Shown one piece after another: positions 1 to 4,403 of a DNA stretch of 5,003 nt. The notes under the pieces were generated by a model. The model did not search any database. It saw only the letters and a program-made list of their open reading frames with translations, and had not been told where the DNA came from. Origin of the DNA: Nitrososphaeraceae archaeon (GTDB taxonomy: Archaea; Thermoproteota; Nitrososphaeria; Nitrososphaerales; Nitrososphaeraceae); the NCBI GenBank assembly GCA_025937665.1, contig JAICQW010000145.1:1-5003 (forward strand). The letters are read 5' to 3'. Both the position numbers and the translations under genes were made by a program. The first letter of the stretch is position 1. Each line of letters begins with the position of its first letter.

Positions 1-56
1 AGTATATCGAACTTGTAAATGGTAAGAGATATTCGTAAATAAAGTTCAACCTAAAC

Positions 57-503
57 TTAATTAGGAGAAATTGAAGCCACTCCACCAGACAGGTTTTCAT
101 TCAAGTTCCTTTCTGTTATGTAATCCACCATAAAGTCCTCTTTATCTTTACAATATTTCATGACATCGTAATGTTCATCACATTCCATCTTCATGGCTAT
201 TACTTCATTATCACATATTTCTAACATGGACTTAGTGGTATCAGATTCTGATGGTTCAACTGACATGACCATATTCATACTGCAGCCAGAATTGATAAGA
301 TCTGTCATATTTTCTATCTGAATGAGTTTCGACTCAAAATTTGGTGCATTTTTCAAGACTTCATAAATTTCTTTTACTTCTTCTTCAGTATTAAATTCAG
401 GGTAGTTTTGATGAAAAGCATATAACCTATCTATATAGGAGTCCATCCCCATCATAGTGCAACTAATCACTACAAGCACAATAGATTGGATAATAAATCT
501 CAT
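57..503 (-). CDS. Secreted or membrane-anchored hypothetical protein, 148 aa
   Basis: I do not recognise the family. The N-terminus (residues 1-20) has Arg2 followed by a hydrophobic stretch (IIQSIVLVVISC...), which looks like a signal peptide or an N-terminal membrane anchor. Cys15 lies inside this stretch, but the context is not a clear lipobox. The rest is acidic and mostly helical-looking, with four cysteines (C74, C97, C108, C118) that could form two disulfides outside the cell, and a polar Ser/Asn/Gly C-terminal tail. The start is ATG at 503-501; the in-frame codons just upstream offer no other start. There is no Shine-Dalgarno sequence near the start. A TATA-like TATTTAAT on the minus strand at 552-545 would place transcription start near 522, giving a leader of about 20 nt. 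It stands alone, with a gap of about 430 bp to the next gene. Secretion is inferred from the N-terminus only. Confidence 0.7.
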   Translation of the reverse strand: MRFIIQSIVLVVISCTMMGMDSYIDRLYAFHQNYPEFNTEEEVKEIYEVLKNAPNFESKLIQIENMTDLINSGCSMNMVMSVEPSESDTTKSMLEICDNEVIAMKMECDEHYDVMKYCKDKEDFMVDYITERNLNENLSGGVASISPN

Positions 504-544
504 TGCTGTTATATATGCATCTCTTCTTTTTTCATTATGTTTCT

Positions 545-552
545 ATTAAATA
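545..552 (-). promoter_or_regulatory. Possible TATA box for the gene starting at 503
   Basis: On the minus strand this reads TATTTAAT, a plausible archaeal TATA box. An archaeal box is normally centred about 26 nt upstream of the transcription start, which would put initiation near 522, about 20 nt before the ATG. In AT-rich DNA such matches occur often by chance, so this is a position-based guess. Confidence 0.3.
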
Positions 553-593
553 GGATTCTTCTATATTAATTCTTGCTTTCCATTTAGTACATA

Positions 594-608
594 GTATGTA
601 CGACATAC
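594..608. repeat. Inverted repeat GTATGT-acg-ACATAC
   Basis: Perfect 6-bp arms (594-599 and 603-608) are separated by 3 bp. The size and spacing would suit a dimeric DNA-binding protein rather than an RNA hairpin, since a 3-nt loop is tight. It lies about 90 bp upstream of the gene starting at 503, beyond the likely TATA box. No regulator can be named. Confidence 0.4.
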
Positions 609-698
609 ATAGAAAATAGATTGATACGCAGTTACAGTAAAATTATCATTTTCTTTATTAGACATTGGAGAGGCTGTACTATCATTTTGGAGACTAAC

Positions 699-733
699 AT
701 TTAAACATATTCATCCGATAAAATTTAAACATA
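699..733. repeat. 11-bp direct repeat ATTTAAACATA, two copies 24 bp apart
   Basis: Identical copies lie at 699-709 and 723-733. The 24-bp offset is a little over two helical turns, so bound proteins would sit roughly on the same face of the DNA. TTTAAA cores can also act as archaeal TATA elements, and a similar ATTTAAACGCATA occurs upstream of the AbrB/PhoU-like gene at 2673-2685. Function unknown. Confidence 0.4.
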
Positions 734-738
734 AGAAA

Positions 739-761
739 TTCAAAAAGTATATGTTTTTGAA
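739..761. repeat. Inverted repeat with 8-bp arms (TTCAAAAA/TTTTTGAA)
   Basis: The perfect arms are 739-746 and 754-761 with a 7-base spacer (gtatatg). As RNA it would form a weak A/U-rich hairpin on either strand; as DNA it could be a protein-binding site. It directly abuts the palindrome at 762-773. Confidence 0.5.
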
Positions 762-773
762 ATAGGGCCCTAT
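762..773. repeat. Perfect 12-bp palindrome ATAGGGCCCTAT
   Basis: This is a perfect palindrome with a GGGCCC core, conspicuous because the surrounding intergenic DNA is very AT-rich. It has no spacer, so it is more likely a DNA site (operator-like, or a restriction/modification target) than an RNA hairpin. It lies about 160 bp downstream of the TRAM gene stop and about 260 bp upstream of the gene starting at 503. Confidence 0.5.
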
Positions 774-933
774 GATAATAGAATTAAGGATAGAACACCC
801 TAAATTCTTGGGTGACAAGACAACTAGTAACGATAATCTTACTAAAAAGCAGTAATCTAGTAACTTCCTTACCCTTTATCGATTATTGTCACTAAAATCA
901 ATAGATAAAATGGTACGTTTTAGCAATCAAGTC

Positions 934-1236
934 TTACTTCAAATCTAAATATGCAATTAACTGCGCTCTGGCATATCCCTTCCCGATCTTTGTGATTTTA
1001 ATTCTTACTCTATCATCAGGTTTAGTCCCTCTTACGAAAGTAATCAACCCTCTTATCCTTGTAACACCCGAATCACCATTGCTACTCATGTCCAGGATAA
1101 TCACATCATATTCTTCTCCCATTCTTATGGGATATCGAAACGATGAATCATGCATTGATCTTTTTTTAGAGACAAATATGTCATTCCCTTCAATATTCTT
1201 ATGCCCTTCATCTAAAGATCCATCTGCGATATCCAA
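934..1236 (-). CDS. Stand-alone TRAM-domain protein (probable RNA-binding/RNA chaperone)
   Basis: The C-terminal part, about residues 36-96 of the 100-aa reading, matches the TRAM fold: a start like IRMGEEYDV, a central Gly/Asp turn (SSNGDSGVTRI), then GLITFVRGTKPDDRVRIKIT and a final strand KGYARAQLI. Single-domain TRAM proteins are common in archaea and are reported to bind RNA and act like cold-shock RNA chaperones; that role is inferred here. The start is uncertain. The longest frame begins at a TTG (1236-1234), with a stop four codons before it. ATG codons at 1155-1153 (residue 28, giving 73 aa) and 1122-1120 (residue 39) also keep the domain. The first 27 residues are acidic and not part of TRAM. 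A TATA-like TTTAATAT at 1276-1269 predicts initiation near 1247, which fits the TTG start with a short leader, or the 1155 start with a leader of about 90 nt. I favour the ATG at 1155 on codon grounds, with low certainty. Confidence 0.8.
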   Translation of the reverse strand: MDIADGSLDEGHKNIEGNDIFVSKKRSMHDSSFRYPIRMGEEYDVIILDMSSNGDSGVTRIRGLITFVRGTKPDDRVRIKITKIGKGYARAQLIAYLDLK

Positions 1237-1268
1237 ACTTACATAGATCTACACGTCCAGCTATTTCA

Positions 1269-1276
1269 ATATTAAA
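1269..1276 (-). promoter_or_regulatory. Possible TATA box for the TRAM gene
   Basis: The minus strand reads TTTAATAT. With the usual archaeal spacing, transcription would begin near 1247, just upstream of the TTG at 1236 and well upstream of the ATG at 1155. An ATG followed directly by TAA occurs at 1244-1239, almost at the predicted start of the transcript. The evidence is positional only. Confidence 0.3.
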
Positions 1277-1370
1277 GATGGTATTTTTAGAACTAATAAA
1301 GTAGAAGGAATTGTTTTAGTTAAGACTAAACGTAGAAAACATCAAATCACTAATATCTGTAAACCATTTG

Positions 1371-1508
1371 TTAGAGCTCATCCATTGTAAATTTGTTATA
1401 ACACATATTACATCTAAATTTCTCATTCCCGGGGTTACTTGATAGTACTTCTAGCTGACTCTTTGTCCTACATTTTGGACATTTACCATAAACAGTCTTT
1501 CGTGGAAT
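1371..1508 (-). CDS. Small zinc-ribbon protein, about 45 aa, with apparent ATT start
   Basis: Reading leftward, the frame gives IPRKTVYGKCPKCRTK..., then FRCNMCYNKFTMDEL and a TAA at 1373-1371. The two CxxC knuckles (CPKC and CNMC, 19 residues apart) are a classic four-cysteine zinc ribbon, as in many short archaeal proteins that bind nucleic acid or other proteins. The coding frame is bounded upstream by two adjacent TAG codons, and no ATG, GTG or TTG lies between them and the first CxxC. An ATT codon at 1508-1506, followed by PRKTVYGKCPKC, is the best candidate. A good TATA box (TTTATATT, 1537-1530) is centred about 26 nt upstream of it, which would make a leaderless mRNA beginning at this codon. 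Alternatives are a start-loss pseudogene or a base error in an ATG. The protein family call rests on the cysteine pattern; no specific role can be assigned. Confidence 0.6.
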   Translation of the reverse strand: MPRKTVYGKCPKCRTKSQLEVLSSNPGNEKFRCNMCYNKFTMDEL

Positions 1509-1529
1509 GAAAATAATAGGATTACAACG

Positions 1530-1537
1530 AATATAAA
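1530..1537 (-). promoter_or_regulatory. TATA box of the zinc-ribbon gene
   Basis: The minus strand reads TTTATATT within AATATTTATATTCG. Its centre is about 25.5 nt upstream of the ATT at 1508, the standard archaeal TATA-to-start spacing for a leaderless transcript. This agreement is the main reason for placing the zinc-ribbon start at 1508. Confidence 0.45.
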
Positions 1538-1546
1538 TATTCTACT

Positions 1547-1636
1547 ATGTCAAATTGCAGAGTCGCATTTTACAAACGAGATCTTGAAAATGAATGTGGA
1601 TGTGATAAGAAACTAGAAGGGTTACTTTCGATTTAA
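1547..1636 (+). CDS. Possible 29-codon Cys-containing small ORF (doubtful)
   Basis: ATG at 1547 opens a frame encoding MSNCRVAFYKRDLENECGCD and ten more residues, stopping at TAA 1634-1636. It has three cysteines (C4, C17, C19), including a CGC pair, and many charged residues. There is no Shine-Dalgarno sequence, and the AT-rich TATA-like stretch at 1530-1540 is too close to the ATG for normal archaeal spacing. A hairpin followed by a T-run at 1650-1671 could end a plus-strand transcript here. I do not recognise the sequence, and an ORF of this size often occurs by chance. Confidence 0.15.
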   Translation: MSNCRVAFYKRDLENECGCDKKLEGLLSI

Positions 1637-1649
1637 ACGATCACGCACA

Positions 1650-1671
1650 AATGAATTACTTCATTATTTTT
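1650..1671 (+). terminator. Hairpin AATGAA-ttac-TTCATT followed by a T-run
   Basis: Perfect 6-bp arms (1650-1655 and 1660-1665) with a 4-nt loop are followed on the plus strand by ATTTTT. Archaeal termination depends mainly on T-runs in the coding strand, so this could stop rightward transcription before it enters the 3' end of the leftward AbrB/PhoU-like gene. On the minus strand it lies 6 bp beyond that gene's stop, so the hairpin may also mark the 3' end of its mRNA. The stem is short and A/U-rich, so the call is weak. Confidence 0.3.
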
Positions 1672-2667
1672 CTACCTAATGGAATAATCGGGTTTTATTA
1701 AATCTGCGATATCAACCCAACATCTAGCAATCTCATCCATAGTGTATATTATATTTATAATCTTCAGCACAGATTGGTAATTTTCTTCGAGCTTTATATA
1801 ATCATTTTTTATGAATGTAGATATTGCATCAAATTTATTGAAGAGAGTTACTACATGAGAAGACTTTTCAGTATCCTTGGTGATGAATCCCGATATAGAT
1901 TTTTCCTGCATCTCCAAAATCAAGTAATTTGCCTCGATGATTTTTTCATATTTTATTTCGTCAAGAAAACCTGATAATTGAGACGATAATCTCGAAATTA
2001 GATCTCCTGCATTTTCTAGATGATTCGCAGCAATTCTATAGTCCAATATGTCGATATTACTAAGATCCAGACTAGAAGCAAGTCTACGATCCATCATCGC
2101 GGTTCTAATCAATCGAACAATCAAAAAGTATTGTCTGTTTACTTCATCATCTCTTCCCCTAACAAGGAGACCTATTCCACTATCCCTTGTTTTCATGGCA
2201 TTAACTATATCCTTATGCGTGCCACTGACAATGGAGCTCATTTGTTTTAATATTTTAGAAACGTTAAGAGAATGTGCATCTAATAGAAATTGAATGGTCA
2301 TATTTAGGCCATCTTCATCTACAATTTCCAACCCAATCAAATTTCTCATCGCTTTTTTTATTATTTCGCGATCTTCAAAATCGATCTGAGTTCTTCCTAC
2401 AATCTTTATGATATCATAACCTAACAAATACGCTCCATAAATCTGATTAATTAATTTGTCATGTGAAAGATCCAGTAGATGAATAGCTATTTCCTTGGCC
2501 TGGCTATTTCTATCGCCAACCGGAAATATTGTAATAGAGTTGTCATCATTATTTTCAATCGATAGAGTGTCTCCTTTTTTAAGACCAAGTGTTTTTATCC
2601 ATTCAGCTGGTAATGACATAAGGATGCTGCTCCCAATTTTCTGCAGCCGCCTCTCATTTTGAAACAT
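1672..2667 (-). CDS. AbrB-like/PhoU-like two-domain regulator, 331 aa
   Basis: Residues 3-50 form an AbrB/MazE (SpoVT-type) swapped-hairpin DNA-binding domain: RRLQKIGSSILMSLPAEWIK, then LGLKKGDTLSIE and a short strand ITIFP. The remainder is helical and PhoU-like. It carries RDDEVNRQYFLIVRLI at about 172-187 and HLENAGDLI at 216-224, which resemble the acidic PhoU motifs (E/DxxxD and ExxxD) that bind metal clusters, plus a later DEIARCWVDIADLI at 311-324. Archaeal proteins of this layout are usually annotated as phosphate uptake regulators. Thaumarchaeota have several paralogs, and their real targets are largely unknown. No phosphate transporter gene is adjacent; instead it is divergent from the CoA-precursor operon. 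The start is ATG 2667-2665, which begins right at the AbrB domain. A TTAATTAATTAA element centred about 24.5 nt upstream suggests a leaderless mRNA. The domain calls are solid; the phosphate role is inferred from the family. Confidence 0.85.
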   Translation of the reverse strand: MFQNERRLQKIGSSILMSLPAEWIKTLGLKKGDTLSIENNDDNSITIFPVGDRNSQAKEIAIHLLDLSHDKLINQIYGAYLLGYDIIKIVGRTQIDFEDREIIKKAMRNLIGLEIVDEDGLNMTIQFLLDAHSLNVSKILKQMSSIVSGTHKDIVNAMKTRDSGIGLLVRGRDDEVNRQYFLIVRLIRTAMMDRRLASSLDLSNIDILDYRIAANHLENAGDLISRLSSQLSGFLDEIKYEKIIEANYLILEMQEKSISGFITKDTEKSSHVVTLFNKFDAISTFIKNDYIKLEENYQSVLKIINIIYTMDEIARCWVDIADLIKPDYSIR

Positions 2668-2730
2668 AATATATTTAAACGCATATTAATTAATTAAACA
2701 TTATTCTTATATTTTTGGTAATATTATATT
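2668..2730. promoter_or_regulatory. 63-bp divergent promoter region
   Basis: Nearly pure A/T DNA separates the starts of the leftward AbrB/PhoU-like gene and the rightward CoA operon. A 12-bp palindrome TTAATTAATTAA at 2686-2697 is centred about 24.5 nt from the leftward ATG, a good TATA position for a leaderless message. For the rightward operon the best TATA candidate is TTATATTT at 2707-2714, predicting initiation near 2736. That lies between the ATG at 2731 and the second in-frame ATG at 2740. Because the region is so short, transcription of the two sides is probably linked, and the AbrB-domain protein could act on its own promoter here (inference). Confidence 0.5.
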
Positions 2731-3666
2731 ATGTTCCTGATGACTTTAGAAATATCTCCAACGATATCTATCGGAAAGGCGTACAGCCCGAGTCACATCA
2801 CAGGCTTTTATAGTGAAATCAATGATGAATCGATTGTAAAACATGGCTCACTTGGAGCCGGAATTTCTATTAGCAAGGGAGTTACGACAGAAGTGAAACT
2901 CTATCCTCATGACACGAATAATGTTAAGATTAGTATCAATGGTATGATTTCTAAAGACGCAATAGTTTCAAAATTCGTAATAAATGATCTTCTAAAAAGG
3001 TCGAGAAAAAAGTACTTTGTAAAAGTAAATCACCAGGTTGATGTACCGATAGGTTATGGGCTCGGTACAAGTGGATCGGCAGCATTAAGTCTGTCATATG
3101 CGCTCAACCATGCTCTATCTTTGGGACTTTCAGATATCGAATCCGCTCAGATAGCCCATAAGGCAGAGATACATTGCAAGACGGGTTTGGGAACAATACT
3201 GTCCGAGTATCATGGAGGATTATGCTTTAGATTAAAAGGTGGTGCTCCAGGCATTGGGAAAACAAGAGTTCTAAAAATAAATAACTCCAAGGTTGCGATT
3301 TTCTGTTTTTCCCCTATTTTCACCCGATATTTCTTAGAAAGTATAGGAAGAATTTCAAATCATGAATGTATGAAAATGATGATGAAGATCCTGAAAACTA
3401 AAGAAATTGTAGATTTCCTAGATCTTTCTTATGATTTTTCACAATCATTGAAATTTGTAGACAAGACCTGTAATAACTTAATGGGCCGATTAGCACGGAG
3501 TGGCTTTCATAGTAGCACGGCCCTATTTGGACAGACCGTCTTTACAATCGTGAAAGAAAATGAGCTAGAAGAAATAAGAAAGATTTCAAGAAAATATCCT
3601 GCAACGTTATTTGTTTCTGATATTGAAAATGAAGGTGCTAGATTAATTACAAAGCATGATACATAG
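2731..3666 (+). CDS. Pantoate kinase (PoK), GHMP family, 311 aa
   Basis: It phosphorylates pantoate with ATP to give 4-phosphopantoate, the archaeal branch of coenzyme A synthesis. The N-terminus has the PoK signature AYSPSHITGFYSEI (17-30). The GHMP ATP-binding loop PIGYGLGTSGSAALSLS is at 106-122. The second family motif, KTGLGTILSEYHGG, is at 150-163. A C-terminal GHMP-like motif SSTALFGQTVF is at 261-271. The length is close to that usual for archaeal PoK (about 280-310 aa). Two in-frame ATGs, at 2731 and 2740, are possible starts; the nearest TATA candidate gives an initiation point between them, so the protein may begin MTLEISP. The 3' end overlaps the next gene by 11 bp, and the partner ligase downstream confirms the pathway. 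PoK differs from bacterial pantothenate kinase (CoaA/CoaX), which acts after the condensation with beta-alanine. Confidence 0.92.
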   Translation: MFLMTLEISPTISIGKAYSPSHITGFYSEINDESIVKHGSLGAGISISKGVTTEVKLYPHDTNNVKISINGMISKDAIVSKFVINDLLKRSRKKYFVKVNHQVDVPIGYGLGTSGSAALSLSYALNHALSLGLSDIESAQIAHKAEIHCKTGLGTILSEYHGGLCFRLKGGAPGIGKTRVLKINNSKVAIFCFSPIFTRYFLESIGRISNHECMKMMMKILKTKEIVDFLDLSYDFSQSLKFVDKTCNNLMGRLARSGFHSSTALFGQTVFTIVKENELEEIRKISRKYPATLFVSDIENEGARLITKHDT

Positions 3667-4402
3667 AATACCTCCTACACATCCCAGGGCAAAATCGCTC
3701 ATCATAAGAGAAAAACTGGTTGAGGGATTCAGGAATGGAATTGTTGTTCCAGAAGGATTGATTGCTCATGGAAGAGGCGAGGCTTTTGATTATTTACTAG
3801 GAGAAAGGACTACAAAATATGCATATGAGGCTGAGAAAGTAGCAGTTTGTTTATTGTTGCTATCAAATAAGTCAATTATTTCTGTAAATGGTAACACTGC
3901 TGCTCTTTGTGCAAAAGATTTAGTTAACTTGAGTAATATTACTAAATCCAAGATTGAGGTAAATCTATTTCACAAGAGTTTGAGTAGATCCATAACAATT
4001 GCAAGGATGCTAAAAAAAGAAGACGCAAATGAGGTATTGGGATTGGACGCTAAATCAAGATCCACTTTACGGTATATTTCTAGTAATCGCAAATTTGTCG
4101 ATAAGAATGGAATACTGAATTCTGATACTGTTTTTGTTGCACTTGAAGATGGTGATAGAACCGAAAGTTTAGTGAAAATGGGCAAGAAGGTGATTTCTAT
4201 CGATCTTAATCCACTATCACGTACGGCAATAGCATCTAATGTAACTATAGTTGATAATATTGTACGTGCAATGCCAAATATGATAAAGATCTCAAAACAA
4301 TTGGTTAATAGAGATAGATCCTACTTGTCACAACAAATTAAGAATTTTGATAACATGCAAAATATGCACAAATCGCTGATAACGATAAGGAGAGGAGTTT
4401 GA
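3656..4402 (+). CDS. 4-phosphopantoate--beta-alanine ligase (phosphopantothenate synthetase), 248 aa
   Basis: This ATP-dependent enzyme joins 4-phosphopantoate and beta-alanine to form 4'-phosphopantothenate, the step after pantoate kinase in archaea. The family signatures are present in order: IPPTHPRAKSLIIRE (5-19), GLIAHGRGEAFDYLLGE (34-50), SVNGNTAAL (76-84), VNLFHKSLSR (102-111), VALEDGDR (161-168), IDLNPLSRT (182-190) and TIVDNIVRAMP (197-207). The length is normal for the family (about 250-260 aa). The ATG lies inside the last codons of the kinase gene, overlapping it by 11 bp in a different frame, and no good Shine-Dalgarno sequence sits at the usual distance. Translational coupling is therefore likely. 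The C-terminal 30 residues (after RAMPNMIKI) are polar and more variable. The assignment is firm from the motifs and the pairing with the kinase. Confidence 0.93.
   Translation: MIHRIPPTHPRAKSLIIREKLVEGFRNGIVVPEGLIAHGRGEAFDYLLGERTTKYAYEAEKVAVCLLLLSNKSIISVNGNTAALCAKDLVNLSNITKSKIEVNLFHKSLSRSITIARMLKKEDANEVLGLDAKSRSTLRYISSNRKFVDKNGILNSDTVFVALEDGDRTESLVKMGKKVISIDLNPLSRTAIASNVTIVDNIVRAMPNMIKISKQLVNRDRSYLSQQIKNFDNMQNMHKSLITIRRGV
4389..4397 (+). promoter_or_regulatory. Strong Shine-Dalgarno sequence for panB
   Basis: GGAGAGGAG lies 6 nt before the ATG at 4404, within the last codons of the ligase gene. It fits the anti-Shine-Dalgarno end of archaeal 16S rRNA. It is the clearest ribosome binding site in the window, and it fixes the panB start while indicating that panB is translated from an internal position on a polycistronic mRNA. 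Confidence 0.7.
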
Positions 4403-4403
4403 A

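Larger units (their letters stand above)
504..933. other. 430-bp AT-rich intergenic region with repeats, no convincing gene
   Basis: I saw no ORF of useful length on either strand and no tRNA-like or rRNA-like sequence. It holds the probable promoter of the leftward gene starting at 503 and a cluster of small repeats: an inverted repeat at 594-608, an 11-bp direct repeat at 699-709 and 723-733, an inverted repeat at 739-761, a 12-bp palindrome at 762-773, a short stem (CACCC/GGGTG) at 796-814, and CTAGTAAC twice (824-831, 857-864). An unannotated small RNA cannot be excluded by eye. Confidence 0.5.

Noticed and set aside
1..56. Possible gene end or terminator at the left edge
   Set aside because: Only 56 bp lie beyond the stop of the gene at 57; no ORF or convincing hairpin can be judged in that length.
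509..535. 8-codon minus-strand ORF (MKKEEMHI) just before the gene starting at 503
   Set aside because: It could be a leader peptide, but the likely transcription start near 522 lies downstream of its ATG, and its length is within chance expectation.
796..814. Stem CACCC-(9 nt)-GGGTG as a terminator or riboswitch element
   Set aside because: The stem has only 5 bp, no T-run follows on either strand, and it lies over 100 bp beyond the TRAM stop, so no function can be supported.
824..864. CTAGTAAC direct repeat (824-831, 857-864), considered as the start of an array
   Set aside because: Only two 8-bp copies, with no third copy at the same interval and no spacer structure as in CRISPR.
906..922. 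TAAAA/TTTTA inverted repeat just after the TRAM stop, considered as a terminator
   Set aside because: The stem is five A/T pairs only, which is expected by chance in this AT-rich DNA.
992..1246. 84-codon plus-strand ORF opposite the TRAM gene
   Set aside because: It lies almost wholly antisense to the TRAM domain, and its hydrophobic Leu/Ile/Ser-rich translation is what the complement of that gene gives. No independent start signal or family resemblance.
1774..2293. Three plus-strand ORFs (66-81 codons) inside the AbrB/PhoU-like gene
   Set aside because: All are antisense to a well-supported coding region, overlap each other in different frames, and show no recognisable motif.
3970..4185. 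71-codon minus-strand ORF inside the ligase gene
   Set aside because: It is antisense to conserved ligase motifs, and its low-complexity Ser/Leu-rich translation is typical of a shadow frame.
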